Origin: an uncultured Succinivibrionaceae bacterium
Lineage (GTDB): Bacteria > Pseudomonadota > Gammaproteobacteria > Enterobacterales > Succinivibrionaceae
DNA: 34,622 nt
NCBI GenBank assembly: GCA_944390105.1
Contig: CALXOV010000024.1
Span: 1 to 34,622, forward strand
Direction: 5' to 3'
Positions 17,985 through 26,966 of this stretch are shown piece by piece; within the stretch, counting starts at the first letter, position 1; the number at the start of each line of letters is the position of its first letter. A model generated the notes under the pieces. That model worked only from the letters and a program-made list of their open reading frames with translations. It was not told the DNA's origin and did no database searches. Both the position numbers and the translations under genes were made by a program.

Positions 17985-19076
17985 TCACAAACCGTGTTCG
18001 TTCAGCCAATTAGATATGACTTGAGCTATCTCTTGATTATTGGTTTCTGACATTAAGAAATGACTATTGCCTACGATCCCGATATCAGGCAAATGAATTA
18101 CTTCGGCTTGTCCTCCATGGCGGTTGATGCAGTCAGCAAATTTGTAGGCCATGTCCAATTCTGTCTGCCACTTATCTGGACCTACAGCAGAATTTGATTT
18201 GTAGATGTTGTCACCATAGATCATGACAATCGGGATCTGAGTTAATTTCATAAAGCTCTCCAGCGGTACCTCAACTGCAGTTGCACCAAGCACCGGGTAA
18301 ATGCATGGCAGAGCTTTTGGCATTTCTCCTTTCGGGAAGATGAAGGGGGCCCCACCCGGCTCAAGAGCTACGATCGCTTTAATATGGTCAGTTACAAATG
18401 GGGTGCGCCAGCCAATGGTGCCTCCCATAGAATGGGTAATCAGCACGCCATCACCAACTTTATCAAAAAGTGCACCTAAAGCCGCGGCATTGACATCGTT
18501 ATCTAGGGGACCGTTATACGGTGTCCACGAGCGCTGAAAGGCCTCTAAAGCAGCATCTCCCTTAGGGAAGGCAGAGCCTTCAAATAGCTTCGGAAAGATG
18601 CCGAGGCGGCATAGCTCGTGATAGGCTTTGTCGGCATACATTGGATTTGCGCTAAATGGATGATTGTCCTCGGGTACAGTGGATAGCCCCGCCTCACCGG
18701 TTCTTGGTTGATCGATCAAATACACACTGTATCCTGCCTTAAGGAAAATATTGGCAAAGCCGTCTCGACCGTCAGGGGTACTCTCCCAGGTACGTTTACT
18801 TTGTGCGCCGCCATGCTGAAAGATCAATGGATAAGCCTTAGCATTAACCGGGATCTGATAGAACACATAGGCATGATCGCCGTAGGCGGTCTGTCCATCT
18901 GGGGCTAAAAAATGCTCTCTTGAGAAAATGCCGTCATGGGTGACGGTGCTGCCGCCGATGGCAAAGCTTCCTTGATCTTGAAGGACAATTGTCCCATCAG
19001 TGTTATTGGGAATTTGCGCACAGCCGACTGCTAGCACAGTTGCGGTTAGCGCCATCCAAAGCTTCCATGCTTTCAT
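17985..19076 (-). CDS. Alpha/beta-hydrolase lipoprotein
   Basis: A 363-residue protein with a lipoprotein signal: a basic start, hydrophobic core and lipobox LAVGC (cysteine about residue 19). The mature part is an alpha/beta hydrolase. HGGAQSKRTWEST lies at the oxyanion side, YLIDQPRTGEAG follows, and the nucleophile elbow is THSMGG with the active serine. A histidine near the C-terminus (NSHFLM) can complete the triad. It is probably an esterase anchored in an outer or inner membrane leaflet; the substrate is unknown. It lies 58 bases after the AEC carrier on the same strand, so the pair may have formed one acquired transport-hydrolysis unit. Confidence 0.82.
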   Translation of the reverse strand: MKAWKLWMALTATVLAVGCAQIPNNTDGTIVLQDQGSFAIGGSTVTHDGIFSREHFLAPDGQTAYGDHAYVFYQIPVNAKAYPLIFQHGGAQSKRTWESTPDGRDGFANIFLKAGYSVYLIDQPRTGEAGLSTVPEDNHPFSANPMYADKAYHELCRLGIFPKLFEGSAFPKGDAALEAFQRSWTPYNGPLDNDVNAAALGALFDKVGDGVLITHSMGGTIGWRTPFVTDHIKAIVALEPGGAPFIFPKGEMPKALPCIYPVLGATAVEVPLESFMKLTQIPIVMIYGDNIYKSNSAVGPDKWQTELDMAYKFADCINRHGGQAEVIHLPDIGIVGNSHFLMSETNNQEIAQVISNWLNEHGL

Positions 19077-19134
19077 ATGAACCTCTTAAATGCTTTAATT
19101 ATTAAAAACGTTAAGCCTATATTTCCATTGCGTC

Positions 19135-20055
19135 TTAAGACAAACCGCAGATCTTAAAGGTGAGCGGCATGGTAAACACACACAGGAGCGTGGTAAGGGC
19201 AATATCTTTGACCGCTAATGGATAGGCTTCCTTGTTGTACATGTTGCAAAGTAGAGCGATGACATTACCGGCAGGGGTAGCACTTGCGGTAAGGCACACA
19301 GCCAAAAGAAGCTTATTTTCTATAAATACGCTTAAGCTCCAAGTGATTAGGCAGGGAATGACGATAAGCTTGGCGAGCGTAAACAGCCAGACTTTAGGAT
19401 CAGAGAAGACCTCTGACCATTTAATATCTAAGAGAAATGATCCCATCAGCAACATTGCCAAAGGGGCTGTCAATGAACCCAGCATATGTATAGAGTCAGC
19501 AATTACATTTGGCAACTTTAAGCCAGAAAGATAGAGGATAATTGCTAAAAAGCAAGCTGCCATACCGTTATTAGCAATCGCTTTGAGCTTAAATCAGCTT
19601 TGTCCCTTAAATCCGCGAATGGCCATCACTGCATAAGAATAAAACAAAAGGTTAAAGGGGATAAGAAAAAAGGTAATGTAAATGAGTGCGCTTCTGCCGT
19701 AGAGGCCGTCGATCATCGGCACTCCCATAAAACCGATATTAGTGAATACCACCATGACATTAATGATACCCCAGAATTTTCGCTCATATCTTAATAAGAT
19801 GGCAAGGATAAGCGCTAAGATCATGGAGGCTAAAAGCAATGCGGCTGCAGCAGCAAAGGATAGCATTAGTTCAGCTGTCGCGATATGTTCCTCACTGTTC
19901 ACGGCGCCTGATAATATAATTGCCGGATAGGCAATAGAGAATACCAAGGAGGAGAGATTGCCCTGATTTTCAGGAGTTATGATTCCGATCCTTCTGGCAT
20001 AAACGCCCACGCCCATTAAAATAAGAAAAATAAAGGTTTGCTGTAAAACTGCCAT
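19135..20055 (-). pseudogene. AEC-family (auxin efflux carrier type) transporter broken by one in-frame TGA
   Basis: Starting at MAVLQQTFIF (GAGGAAAAAAC upstream) the frame codes for about 306 residues, normal for AEC permeases, with roughly ten hydrophobic helices. One TGA at 19594-19596 falls between MAIRGFKGQS and FKLKAIANNG. Coding continues in the same frame with no shift, ending in LTFKICGLS. The stop falls in the cytoplasmic loop between the two five-helix halves. Other genes here use TGA as a normal terminator, so recoding is unlikely. Read as a recent nonsense pseudogene, or a sequence error. Family members carry organic anions such as malate. Confidence 0.8.
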
Positions 20056-20199
20056 TGTTTTTTCCTCATGCTGAGGGTAAACAAAGGCCTCATGAAAACA
20101 AAGTGATGATCCGCTTTGTTTTTTGCCTATTTCTCTTAACGCAGTGGCAAAAAGATCAATTTTGCAACAGCCGCATGTCATGAATAGATAAAGGATGCC

Positions 20200-20221
20200 G
20201 CAGAACAGCTTAAATCGCATG
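20200..20221 (+). repeat. 22-base direct repeat, right copy
   Basis: Partner of 17550-17571 (one mismatch). It lies just upstream of the AEC gene, between it and the 3' end of glmU. Confidence 0.7.
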
Positions 20222-20374
20222 TCTATGACGATAAGCTTGCAGGACAGGTCGTGCGGATATTTTCGCTCAGGCTAAAATGATTGTTAGCCTGCAGCCGTTA
20301 GCGGTGTTGCAGATGGATAACGCGGGGCAAAAACGGATGCAGTATCTTCCCCGCGCAGTTGGTGTCAGCGCCGA

Positions 20375-21760
20375 CTACTTCTTTTGCTTGCGCGGGCGCT
20401 GATAATGCGTCTTATACAAGGCGCGGGTACGGGTTAACACTAAGGCATCGGCGGGTACTTCCTTGGTTACGGTGGTGCCGGCGGCAATCGTCGCGCCGCG
20501 GCGAACAGTAACTGGAGCAACTAACTGTGTATCCGAGCCCACAAAGACATCATCTTCAATCACGGTCTGATGTTTGTTGGCGCCGTCGTAATTGCAGGTA
20601 ATGGTTCCTGCACCGATATTGACTCCTGCGCCGATTTCGCTATCCCCTAAGTACGACAGATGCCCGGCCTTAGTGCCGGCACCTAAATGCGCCTTCTTCA
20701 GCTCCACAAAGTTGCCGACATGCGCCTTCTCCTCAAGCGTATTACCAGGGCGCAAACGGGCAAACGGCCCTACGGTCACCTCCGGCTTTAAGTGCGACTG
20801 CTCGAGTACGCTATACGGGGAAATGACCACGTTATCGTCAATTACGCAGTCACGGATGATGCAACCGGCACCGATGACTACATTATTCCCCAGCACGCAA
20901 TGCCCGCTGAAGACGCAATTAATGTCGATATAACAATCGTTGCCATGCTCAAGACTGCCGCGCAGGTCAAAGCGATCGGGATCAGCTAAGGTCACGCCCT
21001 CTGTAAGCAAGCGCTCTGCCTGCTGGCGCTGATAGGTGCGCTCAGCCTCGGCAAGCTGCAGTTTACTGTTGACGCCGCGCAGATAGGCAAAGTTATTGGA
21101 GGTCAGCGCTCCTACCTGACCTCCGTCCTTCACGATAAGACCGGTTAAATCTGTAAGGTAGTATTCGTGCTGGGCATTATTGCAGTCAATGCGCGGCAGG
21201 TACTGCTGCAGCACACGGCAGGGCAGGGCGATAATTCCGCTGTTAATTTCGCTAATCTTAAGCTGCTCTGGGCTGCAGTCTTTTTGCTCGACAATGCCCT
21301 GAATGCGGCCGTCAGCTGCGCGCACGATGCGCCCGTAGCCGGTCGGATCGGCAAGAAGGCAGGTAAGTAGCATCAGCTGCGCTGAGGTCTGGTCGAGCGC
21401 GTCAAGCAGCTGTTTTAGATCATCAAGCGGGGTGAGCGGAGTATCGGCATACAGTACCAAGACTACGCTGTCATCCGTTAGCTCCGGCAGCGCGGCTTTA
21501 ACCGCATCGGCAGTGCCTTTCTGCTCAACTTGGCGGCAACAGCTTAAGCTGACCTCAGCGGCGCAGCGCTGAGCTTCTGCCGCTACTAGCTCACCTTGAT
21601 GGCCGGTGACGACGACGATTTTATGCGGATTGAGCGCCTTGGCTGTAGCGATGACATGGCTTAACATGCTGTGGCCGGCTACCTGATGCAGCACTTTGGG
21701 CAGGGCCGAATGCATGCGTTTGCCCAAGCCGGCGGCCAAAATTACGATTTCAAGCTTCAC
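20375..21760 (-). CDS. glmU: Bifunctional GlmU: N-acetylglucosamine-1-P uridylyltransferase / glucosamine-1-P acetyltransferase
   Basis: A 461-residue cytoplasmic enzyme that makes UDP-N-acetylglucosamine for peptidoglycan and LPS. The N-terminal pyrophosphorylase domain opens with LAAGLGKRMHSALPKVLH (the usual GTR is GKR here). The C-terminal half is a left-handed beta-helix of hexapeptide repeats with RLRPG, HLSYLGDSEIG and ITCNYDGANKH, which carry the acetyltransferase site. The start is GTG, overlapping the lgt stop (GTGA), so the two are translationally coupled. Length is normal (E. coli 456). Confidence 0.97.
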   Translation of the reverse strand: MKLEIVILAAGLGKRMHSALPKVLHQVAGHSMLSHVIATAKALNPHKIVVVTGHQGELVAAEAQRCAAEVSLSCCRQVEQKGTADAVKAALPELTDDSVVLVLYADTPLTPLDDLKQLLDALDQTSAQLMLLTCLLADPTGYGRIVRAADGRIQGIVEQKDCSPEQLKISEINSGIIALPCRVLQQYLPRIDCNNAQHEYYLTDLTGLIVKDGGQVGALTSNNFAYLRGVNSKLQLAEAERTYQRQQAERLLTEGVTLADPDRFDLRGSLEHGNDCYIDINCVFSGHCVLGNNVVIGAGCIIRDCVIDDNVVISPYSVLEQSHLKPEVTVGPFARLRPGNTLEEKAHVGNFVELKKAHLGAGTKAGHLSYLGDSEIGAGVNIGAGTITCNYDGANKHQTVIEDDVFVGSDTQLVAPVTVRRGATIAAGTTVTKEVPADALVLTRTRALYKTHYQRPRKQKK

Positions 21761-22551
21761 TTAAAATTCTCCCACTTGCCTTTTTTCAGAAGATACATTG
21801 TCAGCAGCAGACCACCTAACGCAAATGGCACCGATAGCAGTTGACCTACCGTGAACATGCTGTGCGTTGAATAGTCAGCCTGTTCGAGCTTAAAGGGTTC
21901 AATGCAGAAGCGTGCAGCGTAGATGAAGAAAAAGAGTAGCGCAAAAATCAGCCCCTGGGGACGGCGCTTTACTTTGAAATAGATAAAACCGAGGATAAAA
22001 AAGGTTACAAGATAGCTGAACGCCTCATACAGCTGCGCCGGGTGGCGCGGAAAATCTTCCCCGAGGCGGACAAAGATGACGCCCCAGCTGCCGTCGGTCG
22101 GGATGCCTAAAATCTCGGAATTCATGAAGTTGCCGAGGCGAATTAGCACGCACACTAAGGCAATTGGTACGCACAGCATATCCGCTAAGCTAAAGAAGGT
22201 ATAATGCGGCTTGTAGAGCTTAAAGTATAGCCACAAGGCCGCGAGTACTCCCACGGTTCCGCCATGACTTGCCAGCCCGCCGCGCCATATTTTTAAGATT
22301 TCCAGCGGATGGCTTAAATAGAAATCAGGCTCGTAAATGAGGCAGTGTCCTAAGCGTGCACCGATGACGGTGCCAGCGAAGATAAACAGTAGCATGCGAT
22401 CTAATTCATTGGTATCAAGGCCGCGTTTTTTATACATGTACTGCATGATAAAGTAGCCGATGACAAAGCCGCCAGCAAATAAAATGCCGTACCAGTGCAG
22501 CGCTACCGGGCCTAGAGTGAGCGCAATGGGATCGGCGTCCCAGTAAAGCAT
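21757..22551 (-). CDS. lgt: Prolipoprotein diacylglyceryl transferase
   Basis: A 264-residue inner-membrane enzyme with about seven helices that transfers diacylglycerol to the lipobox cysteine of prolipoproteins. The Lgt signature appears as LIRLGNFMNSEILG, and the conserved HGG (LASHGGTVG) and the PRHPAQLYEA segment are present. Two lipoprotein genes in this window would be its clients. It is the first gene of an lgt-glmU pair. The divergent gene at 22680 shares its 128-base upstream region. Confidence 0.96.
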   Translation of the reverse strand: MLYWDADPIALTLGPVALHWYGILFAGGFVIGYFIMQYMYKKRGLDTNELDRMLLFIFAGTVIGARLGHCLIYEPDFYLSHPLEILKIWRGGLASHGGTVGVLAALWLYFKLYKPHYTFFSLADMLCVPIALVCVLIRLGNFMNSEILGIPTDGSWGVIFVRLGEDFPRHPAQLYEAFSYLVTFFILGFIYFKVKRRPQGLIFALLFFFIYAARFCIEPFKLEQADYSTHSMFTVGQLLSVPFALGGLLLTMYLLKKGKWENFK

Positions 22552-22679
22552 AAGTTAATTCTCCAAGTAAAAGTTAACAGCATTGTAATCAAGCTCACTG
22601 CAGATGAAAAGCCGCGGCATGTAAGTGTCAGTGCCTGTGCTAAAATCAGCCCACTAAGGTAATTTCTACAGGTTAAGCT

Positions 22680-23111
22680 ATGCCGGCTATTGAGACTTTT
22701 TATACTGCTGCGGCCGTGGTGCTGTTTGCTCTGGGCGCAGTGCACTGTGTGTTGCCGCGATCCTTTCGCCTCGGTGTGGTGCTGATGCTTTTAGGTGACG
22801 CCTGCTTTGCCGTTGCAATTGCTTTTCCCAAAAAAGTGCTGGAACTGTTTGCGGATGTCGGGGTGGATTTAACGGCTTTCCCTGCGGATTTAACCGTAGC
22901 TGGCGGCCTTTTTGCACTGCTGTTGTCTGCTGCCGTGTATGTGCTGTTTATCCGCTGCTTTAAGCTGCGTCCTTTTTGGAAAAAAAACCTTACTCCGCCG
23001 CCGCAGAATGAGGGGCAGGCCAAGTCGGCAGTCGCGGGGGAAAAAAGAGCGGCAGCTGCCGATCCGGCTTTGTTTAAAAACGTCAAGCTCAAGGCACAGC
23101 ACGAGTCATGA
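22680..23111 (+). CDS. Small membrane protein of unknown function
   Basis: A 143-residue protein with three predicted hydrophobic segments (about residues 7-25, 29-48 and 72-97) and a basic, proline- and alanine-rich cytoplasmic tail. No family recognised. Its stop overlaps the start of the phosphopantetheinyl transferase gene (ATGA), so the two are co-translated and may act together. It starts divergently from lgt. Confidence 0.65.
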   Translation: MPAIETFYTAAAVVLFALGAVHCVLPRSFRLGVVLMLLGDACFAVAIAFPKKVLELFADVGVDLTAFPADLTVAGGLFALLLSAAVYVLFIRCFKLRPFWKKNLTPPPQNEGQAKSAVAGEKRAAAADPALFKNVKLKAQHES

Positions 23112-23887
23112 AAAGTACCCATTGCCTGTATACTGCCGTCTACAGCGAGCTTATAGAAAGTACCGATCCGAGAGATATTGCTGAACTAGAGCGGTGGCAG
23201 TTGCATGGAAGGCGTGCTGAGCAGTTTCTTAAAGAGCGTTTTTTTCTGCGTCGCTGCTTTAACCATTATCTGGAAAAGCCGGATGAAACGCCGTTGCCGG
23301 CTACTAGCCGCTTAAGTCACGGCAAGCCCTATTTTGCCGGTGATCCGGCCTTTTTTAATTTAACCAATACCGGTCAGGCCCTCTTGGTGCTACTGTCACA
23401 CGATGCGCCGGTGGGCGTCGATGCTGAGCTGCAGCGATCACGACGCAATCTGCATGCATTGGCGCGTAAGGTACTCGGCCCTGCTGAGTGGGCGCATTTC
23501 TGTGCGCTTGGCGCGGCGATGCCTGAAATTAAAACGGATATAAGCAGCGCAGACAATGCAGCGCAGCTTAACTTTTTCTTGCAGCGCTGGACGTGGCGCG
23601 AATGTCTGCTTAAAGCATCTGGGGTTGCCTTGGCCGGGCTGTCTGGGGTGATAGGGGATGAGCATGCGCTAAATCAGGTCGCAAGTCCGTTAAATCCCCC
23701 CGGAATAATGTATTCCTATTTGTTGTCGGATTTGTCCTTAGGTGAGGGGTGGTTTACCGTCTTTCCGGGAGATGATACCGGTAACCTGCTCACGCGCCGT
23801 TATGTGCCGCAGGGCGATAGCTTTACTTTTACACTGCACACAGTGATGCCGCAGGCGCGGGCGCAGGTTAATGTTAAGGCGGTTTAG
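23108..23887 (+). CDS. 4'-phosphopantetheinyl transferase superfamily protein
   Basis: A 259-residue Sfp-type enzyme that would attach the CoA-derived phosphopantetheine arm to a carrier protein. HGKPYFAG and FFNLTNTG lead to the Mg-binding GVDAE, followed by ALARKVLGPAEW and the second motif WTWRECLLKASG. The usual Trp-x-x-Lys-Glu is Trp-x-x-Arg-Glu, a conservative change. No carrier protein or synthase is adjacent, so the target is probably the fatty-acid acyl carrier protein or a distant pathway. The start overlaps the preceding gene. The gene ends tail-to-tail with DUF3737, sharing four bases. Confidence 0.82.
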   Translation: MKSTHCLYTAVYSELIESTDPRDIAELERWQLHGRRAEQFLKERFFLRRCFNHYLEKPDETPLPATSRLSHGKPYFAGDPAFFNLTNTGQALLVLLSHDAPVGVDAELQRSRRNLHALARKVLGPAEWAHFCALGAAMPEIKTDISSADNAAQLNFFLQRWTWRECLLKASGVALAGLSGVIGDEHALNQVASPLNPPGIMYSYLLSDLSLGEGWFTVFPGDDTGNLLTRRYVPQGDSFTFTLHTVMPQARAQVNVKAV

Positions 23888-24726
23888 AGCGTGGTGATCA
23901 CGCAGTCATGTGGCTCCTTTTGATTTTCATCAAGAATGATTTCACCGTAGCCCTTGGCCTTAATGCTGCCGGTAAGCGGATTTTTTACCGAGGTGACCTG
24001 ACTTAAGATAGTGGCATTTACTGAACTGTACTCAAAGGCCAAATCGGCATCAGCATCAAAGGTGCAGTCAATTAGCTTTAAATTGTGGGCATAGCACAAA
24101 GGTTGCGTGCCGGCGATATGGCAGCGCACTAAGGTCAGATTATGGCTGTGCCAAGCTAGATACTCGCCTAAGACCTGACTGTCTTCAATTACGATGTCTG
24201 AGCTTTCCCAAAAGGCATCCTTGGTGTTGAGAACGCTGTTTTTAATGTGAATATTGCGGCAGTACTGAAAGCTGTATTTGCCCTGCAGCGTTAAGCCGTC
24301 AATTTCCAAATCTGCGCTATTGAAGAAAATATAGTCGGCATTGCTTATCTTGCAGTCGCGAATCTTAATGCCGCGGCATTTCCATAACAGCTCTTGGGCT
24401 TCTTCAAAGTTGCAGTGTTCAAGTAACGTGTCGTCAACTTCGCGCAGCATCTTCGGGGCATGGCTGGTGCAACCAATCATCGTGATACCGCGGTCATACC
24501 ACAGCGGGGCACGGCAGTCCACGGTTAGAGTACAATTGATTAAACGGGAGTTTTGATTATGCCACAGCGGATAACGGCCGATGAAAGTGCAGTTCTCAGC
24601 GATGATATCGCTACATTCCTTTAAGGCGCTTTCGCCTTCATGAATGGTGGAGTCCTTAAGCGTCAGCTGATGATGATTAAACAGTGGACGCTCACCATAA
24701 AAATCCTGTTTAGAAATTTCCTGCAT
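23884..24726 (-). CDS. DUF3737 family beta-helix protein
   Basis: The start is placed at MQEISKQDFYGERPLF, giving 280 residues as in the family; a longer in-frame start 114 bases upstream lacks a convincing site. The protein is built of short repeats ending in CTF, CHI, SVL and similar, alternating hydrophobic and polar residues. This is the pattern of a right-handed parallel beta-helix. DUF3737 proteins are cytoplasmic and of unknown role. No signal peptide and no operon partner; it converges on the phosphopantetheinyl transferase gene. Confidence 0.82.
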   Translation of the reverse strand: MQEISKQDFYGERPLFNHHQLTLKDSTIHEGESALKECSDIIAENCTFIGRYPLWHNQNSRLINCTLTVDCRAPLWYDRGITMIGCTSHAPKMLREVDDTLLEHCNFEEAQELLWKCRGIKIRDCKISNADYIFFNSADLEIDGLTLQGKYSFQYCRNIHIKNSVLNTKDAFWESSDIVIEDSQVLGEYLAWHSHNLTLVRCHIAGTQPLCYAHNLKLIDCTFDADADLAFEYSSVNATILSQVTSVKNPLTGSIKAKGYGEIILDENQKEPHDCVITTL

Positions 24727-24931
24727 GTTGTTCCGTTTCGTAGTGTTAATGTAAGTGCAAGTATAACAATAAGTTAATGCTGAAGATGGCCTCTGGACGC
24801 AGGGTCCAGTGGTCAGATCGCAGATCATCATTGTAAGCACACGTTTACGCTTTATGCTAATACTATATGATTATGGTACGTGATGCTTTTAAGCTATAGT
24901 AAAGGGTGATAACAAGCCTCTAAGGTCGTGG

Positions 24932-25015
24932 CTAGTCATTGCTCCAAAAATCGAGCATGTGGCGGCGCAGCTGCAGATAATGTTGATGGTAGTCTTTAAT
25001 TTCATCATGGTACTG
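24932..25015 (-). pseudogene. C-terminal gene fragment cut by the IS605-type element
   Basis: On the minus strand, coding-like sequence (QYHDEIKDYHQHYLQLRRHM...FWSND, then TAG) runs from the right end of the IS605 element to the stop. It is rich in His, Gln and Asp and looks like the end of a real protein rather than random sequence. No matching upstream part was seen on the other side of the element. Identity unknown. Confidence 0.4.
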
Positions 25016-25045
25016 GTGAATTACCCATCAGCTAAAGCTGATGGG
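25016..25045 (-). repeat. IS605 right-end hairpin B
   Basis: Perfect 9-base stem CCCATCAGC/GCTGATGGG with a TTTA loop on the minus strand, then TAATTCAC. The stem encodes the last residues of TnpB and its stop codon is the TAA of TAATTCAC. Confidence 0.75.
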
Positions 25046-25150
25046 CTTCCTGCTTCAACGAGCTCTTTGAGCGCTCCACAGGCTTGACTTCGAGGCATTC
25101 CTCCCCTAGGGCGCGGGCCGCCACCCTCCTGCCACAGACGCATTCCTTCG
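25016..25150 (-). ncRNA. Predicted omega-RNA (reRNA) of the TnpB element
   Basis: TnpB guide RNAs are known to be transcribed from the 3' end of tnpB through the right end, with flanking DNA as guide. The terminal hairpin and TAATTCAC would end the scaffold. The guide here would start CAGTACCATGATGAAA (minus strand, from 25015 downward), lying in the gene fragment. The left limit is arbitrary; the assignment rests on position, not homology. Confidence 0.35.
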
Positions 25151-26302
25151 TTGAGGATATTAACGGCTGTAGCCGAATCTCTGTCGTTGTGCACCTGGCT
25201 CTGCGGGCATTCCAATTCCCTTATCCTGAGCCCCTGCATTCCTTTGAGCTCAGTATTCTGATACCCGCAGTGCGGACAGATCTGAGTGCTTGGAAAATAG
25301 CGGCAGACTTTAAGGAATACGCGCCCATGCCACTGCGCTTTGTAGGCCAGTTTCTGCATCAGGCTGTTAATCGCAGCGTCTGACACTGCTTTAGCCAGAT
25401 GATGATTCTTTAACATTCCCTGCACATTGATGTCCTCGGCAAATATCGCTTGGTTTTTGCAGATAATTTCCTTGGATATCTTGTGCGCCGTATCAGTGCG
25501 CATATTGGCGATATGCTCATGTGCGCGGGCCAACTTTGCTTTGGCCTTTAGATAATTTTTAGAGCGTGGAACATTCTTCTCCTGCTTACTCTTCTTTTGG
25601 GCTCCTTTGTATTTACGTGACAGCGAACGCTGCAGCCGCTTAATCCGGCGCTGCTGCTTGTACAGAGCCTTGAGTGCCGGATAGCTGGTGCCGTCAGAGC
25701 TGGTAACAAAGACTTTGACGCCGACATCGATGCCGACATAGTTCTCGTTTTGCGGCAGGTCTGCCATCTCAACTTCGCAGAGAATGATGATATAGTAGTC
25801 ACCGGTCACGTGTCTGGTGATTTTGGTTCCTATTATCCTGCCCTCTATAGGGCGGTGCTGAATTACCTTCAGTCTTTTCTCTTTGTTCAGATAGGGCAGG
25901 CTGATGGTGCTGTCATGTGCGTTTACTGCAATATTGCTGTTAGTGAAACTGGTAGTGACTGTCTGACCGAGGGCATACTTGCGCCGGAACTTCGGCCTGC
26001 CGCGATTGCCCTTAAGATACTCCCGGTAGGCGCCATGAATTTCATAAACCGCGTGAGTGAAGTAGAATTTATCCACCACACCTTTCAGCCACTCATGCCG
26101 TCCCTTGAGGACGCGGTTGACGTTAATTATTTAAATCGATGCGCTAAGGTAGCCGGTGCCTTTGCTCCAGCTCCTTATCAATATAATCGTGCAGCTGGTT
26201 GTAGACATAGCGCGTCTGGCCGAAGGCGTGAGCAATATACTGCAGAAACTCAGCATTCACGGACTCGTCTTTAATCCGGTATTTAAATGCCTTGATGACC
26301 AT
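25021..26302 (-). pseudogene. tnpB: Broken tnpB (RNA-guided nuclease of IS605 family)
   Basis: The N-terminus MVIKAFKYRIKDESVNAEFL is read from 26302 to a stop at 26144. A frameshift near 26155 moves coding to the frame of the rest, which then meets an in-frame TAA at 26131-26133 before continuing as NRVLKGRHEWLKGVVDKF to the end. Counting from a GTG at 26079, the RuvC acidic residues Asp118 (YVGIDVG), Glu215 (FAEDIN) and Asp301 (NDRDSA) are all kept. The zinc ribbon has lost one cysteine: CPHC is followed by CPQS (Ser294). An intact TnpB is near 400 residues. A 352-residue remnant is open and could in principle be translated, but it lacks the N-terminal domain start. Confidence 0.85.
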
Positions 26303-26319
26303 CCTGCTCACGCTTTCCA

Positions 26320-26739
26320 TTACCCTTGATTCTCAATATAAGCTTTAAGCGTCTGCTCAGAAACATTGCCCACAGAGCAAACGAAAGAAACATCTGTCCA
26401 GAACGTTCTCTCTTTCCAAAAATGCTTTCTTCAAATTACTGCAAAATTTGAGTGCCAGACATGATATGCAGTATAGGATTTAACCATTCGCACCATATCG
26501 CTAATACTGACAGTCGGCGGAAGCTCCATCATATAATGGATATGGTCTGTGTCGGTATCCATATACTTGATTACAATATTATGCTTAGCGCAGATTTCCA
26601 AGGATAGCTTTTTAATGAGGCTAGATAACACTTCATCAGCTAAAAGCTTTTTGCGCTACTTGCAGACAAAGATTACATGGTACTGCAGAAGATACTTATG
26701 TCTGTTATGAGAAAACCACTTTGTTACATAGCCAGTGTA
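26320..26739 (-). pseudogene. tnpA: Broken tnpA (IS200-type Y1 transposase)
   Basis: The frame starts near NRHKYLLQYHVIFVCK, hits TAG at 26656-26658 where the family has Tyr (CKYRKK), and continues with the HUH motif DHIHYMMEL. A frameshift near 26435 then moves it into HFWKERTFWTD and VGNVSEQTLKAYIENQG, which holds the catalytic Tyr and Gln (YIENQ). All catalytic elements are thus recognisable, but one nonsense codon and one frameshift break the gene. No start codon is visible at the expected N-terminus. Confidence 0.85.
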
Positions 26740-26966
26740 TCATTTTTTTGGCGCTTGATGGGGTGACTAATAAGTCAAATTTTGAGGATTTCATAAAATT
26801 AACAATTTGAAATATAATCAAATTGATTTTATGTTTCCTAATAGAAAGACCCTATTGGCTACCTTCATCGCGCGCCCAGATTTTTCAAGTGGCGTGAAGC
26901 TGCGCTTGATGCGAAAGCTGCTGTTAAAGGTTGTATTAAAGTCAAGTCTGCTGTCTATACCGGCAA

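Larger units (their letters stand above)
25016..26785 (-). mobile_element. Degenerate IS200/IS605-type element (tnpA + tnpB)
   Basis: On the minus strand it carries an IS200-type tnpA followed 17 bases later by tnpB, and a right end made of a hairpin plus TAATTCAC. Both genes are broken, so the element is not autonomous. The left boundary is approximate; the sequence at 26757-26775 shares TAGTCACCCC (minus strand) with the solo end at 17488-17534, hinting that it belongs to the element. Confidence 0.8.

Noticed and set aside
19594-19596. TGA as selenocysteine or tryptophan codon in the AEC carrier
   Set aside because: Several neighbouring genes end in TGA, no selenocysteine-type hairpin is evident after it, and AEC proteins have no known selenocysteine.
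22700-23122. 140-codon minus-strand frame opposite the small membrane protein
   Set aside because: The plus-strand frame has good hydrophobic segments and overlaps its downstream partner by ATGA; the antisense frame has no start signal or fold-like pattern.
25750-26274. 174-codon plus-strand frame opposite tnpB
   Set aside because: It is the antisense of clear TnpB coding sequence, including RuvC and the N-terminal motifs; no independent protein features.
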